A stretch of 34,082 nucleotides of DNA from Paracoccaceae bacterium (GTDB lineage: Bacteria; Pseudomonadota; Alphaproteobacteria; Rhodobacterales; Rhodobacteraceae). The notes under the pieces are model-generated. The model searched no databases. It worked only from the letters and a program-made list of their open reading frames with translations, and was not told the DNA's origin. The stretch is taken from assembly GCA_021648025.1 (NCBI GenBank), contig JAKITO010000035.1, positions 1-34,082 of the forward strand. The letters run 5' to 3'. The position numbers were made by a program, and so were the translations under genes. Positions within the stretch are counted from its first letter, which is position 1; the number at the start of each line of letters is the position of its first letter. This document shows positions 15,615-23,695 of the stretch, one piece after another.

Positions 15615-16073
15615 ATGACCGACATAAACAGCTATCTGAAAAAACACACCGAGGCCCTGGTAAAGGATGTCGGGATCGAAGCGGCGTGTCAGGTGACGGG
15701 CAAATCCAAGGCCACTTTGGGCCGGTATTATTCCGAACACGCCGAACATCGCGACCGTTTCATGCCCGTCGATGCGGTGGCCCGTTTGGAAGAAATATCT
15801 TCTTATCCACATGTCACCAGCGCGCTGGCGGAATTGAAAAACATCACCTTGTCTTATGACGAACGTCGGCCCAATGCGCCCAACACCGGTGGGGTGAACG
15901 CCGATGTCATCGCGCTAAGCCAGCGGTTTGCCATGCTGATGGGTGAATATCAGGTGGCGATGGAAGACGGGATCATCACCATGAACGAGGCCAAGCGCCT
16001 GCTGCGCGAAACCTCGATGCTGCAAACCGTGTTGATCGACATGAAACTGCATCTGGAGGAAGAAAGCGTCTGA
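15615..16073 (+). CDS. helix-turn-helix-like protein, function unknown
   Basis: This protein of 152 residues (183 if started at 15522) has an N-terminal segment MTDINSYLKKHTEALVKDVG, IEAACQVTGKSKATLGRYYS (21-40) that reads as a helix-turn-helix, then FMPVDAVARLEE. The C-terminal half (96-150) is helical and likely a coiled dimerisation region. The layout resembles small phage CII-like or chromosomal regulators, and I recall near relatives in roseobacters without a named function. The ATG at 15615 follows GGAAAG. The longer start at 15522 also has a plausible site and adds a low-complexity tail. Two matched inverted repeats upstream are candidate sites for self-control. It is not a recognised named regulator. 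Confidence 0.75.
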   Translation: MTDINSYLKKHTEALVKDVGIEAACQVTGKSKATLGRYYSEHAEHRDRFMPVDAVARLEEISSYPHVTSALAELKNITLSYDERRPNAPNTGGVNADVIALSQRFAMLMGEYQVAMEDGIITMNEAKRLLRETSMLQTVLIDMKLHLEEESV

Positions 16074-16102
16074 CGCCGGTTTCTGACAATCGGTCAATCG
16101 CC

Positions 16103-16175
16103 CCGTAGGGTGTGTGCTTGCACGCACCAACCCTTTGCCTCATCGGAATGGTGCGTGCAAGCACACACCCTACGG
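16103..16175. repeat. large inverted repeat, two perfect 26-bp arms, between convergent genes
   Basis: The left arm (16103-16128, beginning CCGTAGGGTGTGTGC) and the right arm (16150-16175, ending ACACACCCTACGG) are exact reverse complements, separated by 21 bases. It lies between the stops of the helix-turn-helix-like gene (16073) and the aldehyde dehydrogenase gene (16178). It can fold as a very stable hairpin and may act as a bidirectional terminator. The GTGCGTGCAAGCAC-type core is like dispersed palindromic repeats seen in many proteobacterial genomes. Confidence 0.95.
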
Positions 16176-16177
16176 AG

Positions 16178-18511
16178 CTATTCGCCGTAAGGCACCCAGA
16201 TATTCTTGACCTCGCATGATGCGGCCAGAAACTGTGTCGAACTGGTGTTGTACCAGTCCATTGCACAGGCGTTATTGACCCATGTGCGTTTCAGGTTCCC
16301 GCACGACGCGCGTTCAACATCACCCGAAAGGTCACTGGACGAAAAGCTCCACATCGCGTCGACATTCAGGTGGCTGGCCAGCGTCGGGGCGATTTCACCG
16401 TGATACCCGGTCAGAATGTTTACCACGCCGCCCGGAACATCCGATGTGTCCAGCACCTGATAAAAATCCGTTGCCGCCAAAGGGTAAGGTTCGGACGCCG
16501 CCAGAACCACCCGGTTGCCCATGGCAATCGCCGGTGCCATGGCACCGACCAACCCCAACAATGGCACCTCGTCAGCGCAGATCGCGCCGATGATGCCAAC
16601 CGGTTCTTTCATTGCCAATGCCACGCCCCGGATCGGCACGCCGTGCACCTGGCCATCGTATTTGTCGGCCCAGGCGGCGTAGGTGAACAGCGTCTGGATC
16701 GAGGCCGCCACCTCTTTTTCCCCCTGACGCTTGCCGGTCATGTCATTGATCCGCCCGGCAAATTCGCCCGAACGCGCCGACAGGTTTTCGGCGATATAAT
16801 ACAGGATTTGCGCCCGAAGGTGCCCGGTGGTCCTGGCCCAACCGGCCGCACCTTGCGCCGCCTCCACCGCATTGCGCACATCCTTGCGGCTGGCCTGACC
16901 CACATGGCCCAGAATGGCGCCGGAACGACCATAAACCGCACGGGAATACCCCGCATCGGGGCGCGCCTGCTTGCCGCCGACATACATCTTGGCGGTGCGG
17001 TCAATTGGATCGGCCGGTCCGGCCTCACCACGTTTTGCGGTGATTTTGGCCAATGGTTTGGCTTTGCCTTTGGGCTTTGTATAGGCCGCCAACCCTTCCC
17101 AGCCGCCTTCGCGGCCAAACCCGCTTTCACGCACCCCCCCAAACCCGGCGGCGGCATCCATCAGGTTGGTGGCGTTGATCCAGACAATCCCGGCCACCAG
17201 CCTGGGTGCAATATCCAGCGCCAGATTGATGTTTTCGCTCCAGACCGTTGCGGCCAGCCCATAGCGGGTGTTGTTGGCCAAAGCCACGGCCTCGGTCGGG
17301 GTGCGGAAGGTGGTTGAAACCAGAACCGGCCCGAATATTTCCTCCTGCATCAAGGTATCAGAGGTGGTCAGCCCGGTGATCAAAGTGGGCGGGTAAAAAC
17401 AGCCATCCGGCAGGGGGGTTGCGGCGCGGTATGTCTCGCCTGCCGTGTTGGCGTCTACCATGCCCGTGATCGTGGCCAGTTGCACAGGGTCCACCACCGC
17501 GCCCACGTCGATACATTTGTCCAACGGGTTGCCGATGCGCAATCCGTCCATGCGGGCACGCAATCGGCCATAGAATTCTTCGGCAATGGTTTCTTGCACC
17601 AACAGGCGCGACCCGGCGCAACAGACCTGACCCGAATTGAACCAGATTGCATCGACCAGGCCTTCAACGGCGGAATCCATATCGGCGTCGTCAAACACGA
17701 TATAGGCCGATTTGCCGCCCAACTCCAACGACAGCGCCTTGCCGCTGCCCGCCGTTGCCTCGCGGATCCGCCGCCCTATGCTGGTCGAACCGGTAAAGGC
17801 GATCTTGTCGACCGGGGATGCCACGATCATTTCGCCGACAGCGCCGTCGCCGGTGACGATATTGACCACACCTTTGGGCAATCCGGCTTGGCAACAGATA
17901 TCAGCAAACAGCAACGCCGTCAGCGAGGTATATTCAGCCGGTTTCAACACCACCGTATTGCCCATCGCCAAGGCAGGCGCGATTTTCCAGGCCAGCATCA
18001 GCAACGGGAAATTCCACGGGATGATCTGACCGCAAACGCCCAGTGCCTCAACATCCGGCAACGCCTCGGGCATCAGTTGGGCCATGCCGGCGTGGTAATA
18101 GAAATGCCGCTGTGCCAGCGGAATATCAATGTCGCGCGATTCGCGGATTGGCTTGCCATTGTCCAGCGTTTCCAGCACCGCAAACAACCGGCTGTGTTTT
18201 TGCAACAATCGCGCCAGCGCGTACAGGTATCGCGCGCGCCCCGGCCCGCCGATCTTTTCCCACTTGCCCTGTGCTGCGCGGGCGGCATCAACGGCGGCAT
18301 CAACGTCGCCTTGTGTCGCCTGACTCAAGGTCGCCAGAACCTCGCCCGTTGCCGGATTGTGGCTGTTAAAGCCATCGCCGGGGGTGGTAAACGCGCCGTT
18401 GATGAAGTGGCCAAACCGGTCGCCCTGATCCACCAGCCAGGCCAGTGCCTCGGCGGCACTTTCGGGGGCGGGGCCATATTCCATGCTTTCGAATTTGTCT
18501 TTAACGCTCAT
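16178..18511 (-). CDS. two-domain aldehyde dehydrogenase (ALDH16 type)
   Basis: This 777-residue protein oxidises an aldehyde to the acid with NAD(P). The first domain (about 30-490) is a full ALDH: PWNFP at 166-170, K190, E263 in LELGGKS, and FNSGQVCCAG with catalytic C297. The second (about 505-777) is a degenerate ALDH fold: where the first domain has the PWNFP and lysine blocks it reads ADEVPLL and AASE, and no catalytic cysteine block is seen. That layout is characteristic of ALDH16, known from vertebrates and from the marine bacterium Loktanella. The gene starts seven bases downstream of the deoC stop. Acetaldehyde released by DeoC is a natural candidate substrate, by inference. Confidence 0.93.
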   Translation of the reverse strand: MSVKDKFESMEYGPAPESAAEALAWLVDQGDRFGHFINGAFTTPGDGFNSHNPATGEVLATLSQATQGDVDAAVDAARAAQGKWEKIGGPGRARYLYALARLLQKHSRLFAVLETLDNGKPIRESRDIDIPLAQRHFYYHAGMAQLMPEALPDVEALGVCGQIIPWNFPLLMLAWKIAPALAMGNTVVLKPAEYTSLTALLFADICCQAGLPKGVVNIVTGDGAVGEMIVASPVDKIAFTGSTSIGRRIREATAGSGKALSLELGGKSAYIVFDDADMDSAVEGLVDAIWFNSGQVCCAGSRLLVQETIAEEFYGRLRARMDGLRIGNPLDKCIDVGAVVDPVQLATITGMVDANTAGETYRAATPLPDGCFYPPTLITGLTTSDTLMQEEIFGPVLVSTTFRTPTEAVALANNTRYGLAATVWSENINLALDIAPRLVAGIVWINATNLMDAAAGFGGVRESGFGREGGWEGLAAYTKPKGKAKPLAKITAKRGEAGPADPIDRTAKMYVGGKQARPDAGYSRAVYGRSGAILGHVGQASRKDVRNAVEAAQGAAGWARTTGHLRAQILYYIAENLSARSGEFAGRINDMTGKRQGEKEVAASIQTLFTYAAWADKYDGQVHGVPIRGVALAMKEPVGIIGAICADEVPLLGLVGAMAPAIAMGNRVVLAASEPYPLAATDFYQVLDTSDVPGGVVNILTGYHGEIAPTLASHLNVDAMWSFSSSDLSGDVERASCGNLKRTWVNNACAMDWYNTSSTQFLAASCEVKNIWVPYGE

Positions 18512-18517
18512 TGTATT

Positions 18518-19507
18518 TTACCCAATTGCATGGCGATACCCCGCCGAATAGGCCCCGGTTACATGGTGTTCCAACTGCCGTTCAATATCGCCCAGCAACG
18601 AACTTGCCCCGAACCGGAACAGATCGGGCCGCAGCCAGCGATCGCCCAATTCGTCCTTCATCAGCGCCAGGTAAACCAGCGCATCCTTGGCCTTGGATAT
18701 CCCACCGGCCGGCTTGTACCCGATCCGATAGCCGGTGCGCGCGTGGTATTCCCGGATTGCCCGGATCATCACCAAAGACACCGGCAAAGTGGCGTTCACA
18801 GTTTCCTTGCCGGTCGATGTCTTGATGAAATCTGCCCCCCCCATCATTGCCACCACCGACGCGCGCGCCACATTGCGCAGCGTGCCCAATTCCCCAGTGG
18901 CCAATATTGCCTTCATATGCGCATCCCCACAGGCGGCGCGAAAGGTCTGTATCTCTTCGTATAACGCCTGCCAGTTGCCCGACAGAACGTGGCGCCGCGA
19001 AATCACAATATCAATCTCAGCCGCCCCCGCCTTCACGCTTTCGCCAATCTCGGCGACCCGCAGGTGAAACGGCGACAGCCCCGCCGGAAACCCGGTGCTG
19101 ACCGCCGCCACCGGAATGCCGCTGCCTGCCAGGGCATCCACCGCCGGGCCAATCATATCGTGATAAACACAAATCGCCCCGGTGGTGATCGGCCCCATGC
19201 CCATTTTATCCAGCAATGCCTGTCGCACCGGTTGGCGCCCCTTGGCGCACAGGCGGCGCACCCGTTCGGCGGTGTCATCGCCCGCCAATGTGGTCAGGTC
19301 GATGCAGGTGATGGCGCGCAAAAGCCACGCCGCCTGCCAGTCCTTCTTGACCGAACGTCGCCCGGGCAAGGTTTTGGCGCGCCGTTCAATCGCCGAAGTA
19401 TTGGCCTGCACGGATCGCACCCATTGCATATCCAATGGAATGCCCGGATTGCGCGGTTCGGTGACTTGCGGCAGATGCGCGGTGGGTGTGATGGTTTTGG
19501 TGGTCAT
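18518..19507 (-). CDS. deoC: deoxyribose-phosphate aldolase
   Basis: DeoC splits 2-deoxy-D-ribose 5-phosphate into acetaldehyde and glyceraldehyde 3-phosphate. The 329-residue protein has the conserved CIDLTTL (D70), K199 in HMKAIL as the Schiff-base lysine, K229 in FIKTSTGK as the partner lysine, and KPAGGI at 265-270. It is longer than the E. coli enzyme (259) because of N-terminal residues, as in other long-form DERAs. The ATG at 19507 follows AAAGGACTGACG, a proper site. The frame stays open upstream to 19630 through a tandem repeat, but that extension has no ribosome-binding support. It forms an operon with the ALDH16 gene. Confidence 0.95.
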   Translation of the reverse strand: MTTKTITPTAHLPQVTEPRNPGIPLDMQWVRSVQANTSAIERRAKTLPGRRSVKKDWQAAWLLRAITCIDLTTLAGDDTAERVRRLCAKGRQPVRQALLDKMGMGPITTGAICVYHDMIGPAVDALAGSGIPVAAVSTGFPAGLSPFHLRVAEIGESVKAGAAEIDIVISRRHVLSGNWQALYEEIQTFRAACGDAHMKAILATGELGTLRNVARASVVAMMGGADFIKTSTGKETVNATLPVSLVMIRAIREYHARTGYRIGYKPAGGISKAKDALVYLALMKDELGDRWLRPDLFRFGASSLLGDIERQLEHHVTGAYSAGYRHAIG

Positions 19508-19553
19508 CGTCAGTCCTTTGGACGGTATCGCCAAACAGGCTGACATGACCAGG

Positions 19554-19631
19554 CAGACTTGGCAAGCAGACTTGGCAAGCAGACTTGGCAAGCAGACTTG
19601 GCAAGCAGACCTGGCAAGCAGAACTGGCAAG
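19554..19631. repeat. 13-bp tandem repeat, six copies, between deoC and the metal ABC operon
   Basis: The unit CAGACTTGGCAAG is repeated without gaps at 19554, 19567, 19580 and 19593, with variants (CAGACCTGGCAAG at 19606 and CAGAACTGGCAAG at 19619). The array lies in the deoC upstream region, 47 bases before its start codon. Confidence 0.96.
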
Positions 19632-19658
19632 AAGCGCAGTCAGGTAAAAATGCGGCCT

Positions 19659-19679
19659 AAATGCGAATAATTCGCATTT
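19659..19679. promoter_or_regulatory. 21-bp perfect palindrome, Mur/Fur-type operator
   Basis: AAATGCGAAT and ATTCGCATTT are exact reverse complements around a central A at 19669. The core TGCGAATAATTCGCA resembles the manganese-responsive Mur (Fur-family) boxes known upstream of sitABCD and mntH in alphaproteobacteria. It precedes the metal ABC operon. Confidence 0.78.
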
Positions 19680-19683
19680 GCAT

Positions 19684-19712
19684 TGACTTTCTTGCGAATG
19701 ACTCTCATATAC
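19684..19712 (+). promoter_or_regulatory. putative promoter with a second Mur/Fur-like box
   Basis: TTGACT at 19684-19689 and CATATA at 19707-19712 are spaced 17 bases apart. Between them lies TGCGAATGACTCTCA (19693-19707), which matches the core of the upstream palindrome at 12 of 15 positions. A repressor bound here would block the promoter. The -10 is weak by consensus. Confidence 0.5.
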
Positions 19713-19745
19713 ATCTGGATGATGAAAATTCCAACAGGTTTGCCG

Positions 19746-20702
19746 ATGATTTCCCGCCGTATTGCTGTGTTTGGCATGTTGGTCGCGCTGGCGCTTCCGA
19801 CAGCTTCGCGCGCTGACGCGCCATTGCGTGTTGTTGCCACCACTGGTATGATCGCCGATGTGGCGCGCCGGATTGGTGGTGATCTGGTTGAGGTCAAAGG
19901 CCTGATGGGGCCCGGCGTCGACCCGCATTCCTATCGCCAGACCCGCACCGATATCGTCGCCATGACCCGCGCCGATCTGGTGTTGTGGCACGGGCTGTAC
20001 CTTGAGGCGCAGATGGAAAGTTTCTTTCACGATCTGGGGCGCAAACGCAATGTGGTTGCTGTTGCCGAAGTGCTGGCGCGTGACCAATTGCGCAGCGCCG
20101 AAAGTTATGCCGACAAATTTGACCCGCATGTCTGGATGACGCCAATCCTGTGGAAAGACGTCGTCACCGAAATACAGCGCGCGATAACCCAAGCCAGACC
20201 AGACTCTGCCAAGGTTTTTGCCGCAAACGCCCAACGTTTGCAGGCAGACCTTGACCGGCTGGCAACCTATGCCGAAAGCGCCATGAAGCGGGTGCCGCAA
20301 GGCAACCGGGTGTTGATGACGGCGCATGATGCGTTTGGCTATTACGGCGACAGCTTTGGCATCGAAGTGCTAAGTATTCAGGGCATTTCCACCGCAAGCG
20401 AGGCGGGCCTGAACCGCATTGGCAGGCTGGTCGATCTGCTGGTTGAACGTCAGATCACGGCGGTTTTTGTCGAAAGCTCGGTCTCGGATCGTTCGATCCG
20501 CGCGTTGATCGAAGGGGCGGCGGCCAAGGGTCATATCCTTGAGATCGGCGGTGAATTGTTCAGCGATGCGATGGGCGAGGATGGCACATACGAAGGCACC
20601 TATGTGGGCATGATGGACCATAATATTACAGTGATTGCCTCGGCTTTGGGCGCGCAAGTGCCGGCCCGTGGCATGGATAACAAACTATCGGTGGGGTTTT
20701 AG
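19746..20702 (+). CDS. sitA: manganese/iron ABC transporter substrate-binding protein
   Basis: This cluster-A1 periplasmic binding protein of 318 residues begins with a signal peptide (MISRRIAVFGMLVALALPTA, cut after about residue 23). Likely metal ligands are H61 (DPHSY), H128 (DPHVWM), E243 (FVESS) and D274 (LFSDAMG). Glutamate at the third position is the pattern of Mn/Fe-binding PsaA/SitA proteins; zinc-type ZnuA proteins carry histidine there. The operator upstream supports manganese. ATGs at 19683, 19719 and 19722 are in frame; 19746 is chosen because it gives a normal signal peptide and lies behind the predicted promoter, but 19722 is possible. It heads a four-gene operon. Confidence 0.9.
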   Translation: MISRRIAVFGMLVALALPTASRADAPLRVVATTGMIADVARRIGGDLVEVKGLMGPGVDPHSYRQTRTDIVAMTRADLVLWHGLYLEAQMESFFHDLGRKRNVVAVAEVLARDQLRSAESYADKFDPHVWMTPILWKDVVTEIQRAITQARPDSAKVFAANAQRLQADLDRLATYAESAMKRVPQGNRVLMTAHDAFGYYGDSFGIEVLSIQGISTASEAGLNRIGRLVDLLVERQITAVFVESSVSDRSIRALIEGAAAKGHILEIGGELFSDAMGEDGTYEGTYVGMMDHNITVIASALGAQVPARGMDNKLSVGF

Positions 20703-20705
20703 AGA

Positions 20706-21509
20706 ATGCTTGAACTGGCTTCAAAACAAGGGATTTCAACCGGTAATGACGGGCCGGAAAACAGCCCCCTGACGATTCGTGGCCTGACCGTTTCCTACGG
20801 ACAAAAACCGGCCGTATTCTCAGTTGATATGACCGTGCAAACCGGTGCCATGACGGCCATCATCGGCCCGAACGGGGCGGGTAAATCCACCCTGCTCAAG
20901 GCGGCTTTGGGCATTGTCAAACCGCTTTCAGGTCAGGTGCAGGTGTTTGGCAAACCACTTGCGGCGCAACGCCACCGTGTCGCCTATGTGCCGCAACGTG
21001 CCAGCATTGATTGGGACTTTCCGACAAGGGTGATCGACGTGGTGTTGATGGGACTTTACCGCGAATTGGGCCTGCTGCGCCGGGTCCAGGCCAGGCATCG
21101 CCAGCTTGCAGGTGATTGCCTTGACCGGGTGGGCATGCGTGAATTTGGCGATCGCCAGATCGGGCAATTGTCGGGTGGTCAGCAACAGCGGGTGTTCCTG
21201 GCCCGTGCCCTGGCGCAAGAGGCGGATCTGTATCTGTTGGACGAACCTTTTGCCGGGGTTGATGCGGCGACGGAAAAGGCCATAATCGAGGTTCTGAAAT
21301 CCTTGCGCGAGGCGGGCAAAACCGTGGTGGTGGTGCATCACGATCTGGCCACCATCGCAGAATATTTCGACAATGTATTCCTGATCAATACCCGTAAAGT
21401 CGCCGAAGGCACGGTGGCCGAAGCCTTTAGCGCCGACAATCTGCAGGCCACCTATGGCGGGCGCCTTGCCACATCGCAGGTCGATCAACTGGCGCGAAAT
21501 ATCAGCTGA
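20706..21509 (+). CDS. sitB: manganese/iron ABC transporter ATP-binding protein
   Basis: This 267-residue ATPase energises the importer. It shows Walker A GPNGAGKST at 54-62, the signature LSGGQQQR at 155-162, Walker B YLLDEP at 176-181 and the H-loop histidine in VVVHHDL. An N-terminal tail of about 20 residues precedes the ATPase core. It starts three bases after the sitA stop, and its own stop overlaps the next start by one base (TGATG). The family and operon position make the assignment safe. Metal choice is set by the binding protein, not by this subunit. Confidence 0.94.
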   Translation: MLELASKQGISTGNDGPENSPLTIRGLTVSYGQKPAVFSVDMTVQTGAMTAIIGPNGAGKSTLLKAALGIVKPLSGQVQVFGKPLAAQRHRVAYVPQRASIDWDFPTRVIDVVLMGLYRELGLLRRVQARHRQLAGDCLDRVGMREFGDRQIGQLSGGQQQRVFLARALAQEADLYLLDEPFAGVDAATEKAIIEVLKSLREAGKTVVVVHHDLATIAEYFDNVFLINTRKVAEGTVAEAFSADNLQATYGGRLATSQVDQLARNIS

Positions 21510-22714
21510 TGCTTTTTGACGCGCTATTACTTCAGCTGGGTTACAACGCCACGCTGGTCGCCATTGGCGCGACCCTGTTGGGCGTGGCGGCGGGCGTTAC
21601 CGGCACCTTCCTGTTCCTGCGCAAACGCGCCTTGGTCAGCGATGCAATCAGCCACGCAACCTTGCCGGGCATCTGCCTTGCCTTCATTATCATGGTGTCT
21701 TTGGGCGGTGACGGGCGCAATCTGGTCGGGCTATTGGCCGGATCGGCGATTTCGGCGTGGATCGGCCTGCTATGCCTCAGTTGGCTGACCCGTCACACCC
21801 GCCTGGCCGAAGACGCCGCCATTGGCGCGGTCCTGTCGGTGTTTTTCGGCCTTGGTATTGTGCTGTTGACGGTGATCCAAACCATGAGTTCGGGCCGTCA
21901 GGCCGGGTTGGAAGGTTTCCTGCTGGGGTCAACTGCCGGCATGCTCTGGGCTGATGCAATGGTGATCGCAATTGGTGGTGCTGCCGCTTTGGTATTGGTC
22001 CTGGTGCTGCGCCGACCCATGACGTTGGTGGCGTTTGACCCGGAATATGCCGCAGCACGCGGGTTGCCGGTGGACCGGATTGATCTGGCGATGATGGGGT
22101 TGGTGATGGCCGTCACTGTGGTTGGCCTGAAAATTGTCGGACTGATCCTGATTGTCGCGCTTTTGATCATTCCGCCGGTAACTGCCCGGTTCTGGTCCGA
22201 ACGCTCTGACCACGTGGTCCTGTTGGCCGGGTTGATTGGCGGGTTTTCCGGTTACATCGGCGCGGCAATATCGGCCTCGGCCCCCAATCTGCCAACCGGC
22301 CCGATCATTGTTCTGGTCGGGTTCAGCATCTTTGCCATATCGCTGTTTCTGGCCCCGAACCGCGGCGTCCTTGCCGCCGTTCTGCGCCACTTCCGCTTCC
22401 AACGCCGGGTGCATCTGCGCCAGGGCCTGCTGGCGCTGGCCCAGAACCAACCGATCTATGAAAAACTCACCCTGCGTTTGCTGCGCCGCGCCGGGTTTGC
22501 CCGCGCTGACGGGGTTGCCACCGATCAGGGCCGTGCCCGCGCCGCCAAGGCGTTACGGGACGAAAAGCGCTGGCAAGTGGTGCGCGCCGACCGGCTGCAC
22601 GAAGCGGCGGCGGCCTTGTATGACGGGCTAAGAGACATCGAAACCGTACTGACCCGCGACCAGATTGTTGACATCGACGCCCGTATCGGCGGGCCCGCGG
22701 GGGTGCCAACATGA
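21509..22714 (+). CDS. sitC: manganese/iron ABC transporter permease with C-terminal extension
   Basis: This 401-residue membrane subunit has an ABC-3 permease domain (about residues 1-283) with eight or so hydrophobic segments and the blocks LRKRALVSDAISHATLPG at 38-55 and GLILIVALLIIPPVTARFW at 211-229. After the last segment about 115 soluble residues follow (285-401), rich in Arg, Ala and Leu and mostly helical, including RQGLLALAQNQPIYEKLTL and a winged-helix-like stretch. Ordinary permeases of this family end near 285-290. The extension may be regulatory. It overlaps sitD by four bases. Confidence 0.92.
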   Translation: MLFDALLLQLGYNATLVAIGATLLGVAAGVTGTFLFLRKRALVSDAISHATLPGICLAFIIMVSLGGDGRNLVGLLAGSAISAWIGLLCLSWLTRHTRLAEDAAIGAVLSVFFGLGIVLLTVIQTMSSGRQAGLEGFLLGSTAGMLWADAMVIAIGGAAALVLVLVLRRPMTLVAFDPEYAAARGLPVDRIDLAMMGLVMAVTVVGLKIVGLILIVALLIIPPVTARFWSERSDHVVLLAGLIGGFSGYIGAAISASAPNLPTGPIIVLVGFSIFAISLFLAPNRGVLAAVLRHFRFQRRVHLRQGLLALAQNQPIYEKLTLRLLRRAGFARADGVATDQGRARAAKALRDEKRWQVVRADRLHEAAAALYDGLRDIETVLTRDQIVDIDARIGGPAGVPT

Positions 22715-23640
22715 GCGGAGAAGAATTTGTTCCCCTGTCCCTGACGCCCCTGTTGATCGGCATCTTTGCCGCCATAGCCTGCGCGTTGCCGGGTAATTTC
22801 CTGCTGCTCAGGCGGCAAGCGCTGATCGGTGATGCGATCAGCCATGTGGTTCTGCCGGGTATCGTCGTCGCGTTCCTTGCCACCGGCATGATCGCCGCCT
22901 GGCCAATGATGTTGGGCGCTGCCGGGGCTGCTGTGGTGGCGGTGATCCTGATCGAAGCCATTCGCCGTTTGGGCAAGATCGAACCGGGGGCGGCGATGGG
23001 CGTGGTGTTTACCGCGATGTTCGCGGGGGGCGTTTTGCTGCTGGAACAATCAGACACTTCGTCGGTGCATCTGGATGTGGAACATGCACTTTTTGGCAAT
23101 CTCGAAAGCCTGATCTGGCTGGATGCAATCGGCTGGTCATCGTTGTGGGATATAAAAGCGCTGCGTGGCCTGCCCGTCGAATTGCCCCGGATCGCCATTG
23201 CCCTGGTTGGCGTAAGCCTGTTTACAATCGTCTTCTGGCGGCCTTTGAAGCTGTCAACTTTCGACGAAGGCTTTGCTCAGACCCTGGGCATCCGCACCAA
23301 CCTGCTGGGCCTTGCCCTGGTGATCACTGCCGCCATCGCTGCGGTTGCCGCCTTTGACGCAGTGGGATCAATCATCGTCATCGCCATGTTCATCTGCCCG
23401 CCGGCCGCCGCCCGGCTGATGACCAACCGACTGGAGCACCAGATTGGTTGGAGTGTCGTCTTTGCCATCATCTCGGCGGTGCTGGGCTATGTGCTGGCCG
23501 GTTATGGCCCGCTGTGGCTGGGGGCGCAGAATGCGGTCAGTGCGGCAGGCATGATCGCCACGGTGTCCGGGCTTATCCTGACGCTCACAGCCTTTTTCGG
23601 CCCTTGTCGAACCCGCATCGGAGCCCCAGTGGAAGGCTGA
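22711..23640 (+). CDS. sitD: manganese/iron ABC transporter permease
   Basis: This second ABC-3 type permease of 309 residues pairs with SitC. It carries LLLRRQALIGDAISHVVLPG near 31-50 and the block VGSIIVIAMFICPPAAARLM that matches the coupling segment of SitC. It has about eight hydrophobic segments and no C-terminal extension. The ATG at 22711 overlaps the sitC stop (ATGA). Two different permease subunits, one ATPase and one binding protein make a complete SitABCD-type importer, probably for Mn(II). An 11-bp duplication sits over its stop codon. Confidence 0.93.
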   Translation: MSGEEFVPLSLTPLLIGIFAAIACALPGNFLLLRRQALIGDAISHVVLPGIVVAFLATGMIAAWPMMLGAAGAAVVAVILIEAIRRLGKIEPGAAMGVVFTAMFAGGVLLLEQSDTSSVHLDVEHALFGNLESLIWLDAIGWSSLWDIKALRGLPVELPRIAIALVGVSLFTIVFWRPLKLSTFDEGFAQTLGIRTNLLGLALVITAAIAAVAAFDAVGSIIVIAMFICPPAAARLMTNRLEHQIGWSVVFAIISAVLGYVLAGYGPLWLGAQNAVSAAGMIATVSGLILTLTAFFGPCRTRIGAPVEG

Positions 23641-23651
23641 TGGAAGGCTGA
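23630..23651. repeat. 11-bp direct duplication at the sitD stop codon
   Basis: TGGAAGGCTGA occurs twice without a gap (23630-23640, 23641-23651). The first copy contains the sitD TGA. Confidence 0.9.
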
Positions 23652-23695
23652 CATTCCATTGGTCGAATCGCCTTGGGGCTGCTAGGTTTGGTGGC

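Noticed and set aside
15305..15625. 106-codon minus-strand frame in the tdk upstream region
   Set aside because: No start site support, no motif, and it covers the inverted repeats and the start of the next gene.
17480..18964. 494-codon plus-strand open frame across the ALDH16 and deoC genes
   Set aside because: It spans two genes with clear catalytic motifs on the other strand and encodes no known motif; it is a GC-rich shadow.
19508..19630. Extended N-terminus of deoC through the tandem repeat
   Set aside because: The frame stays open only because the 13-bp units lack stops; the residues are a repeated Cys/Leu pattern and the ATG at 19507 has a proper ribosome-binding site.
19554..19631. 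Possible CRISPR array
   Set aside because: The 13-bp units are directly adjacent with no spacers and there are no cas genes.
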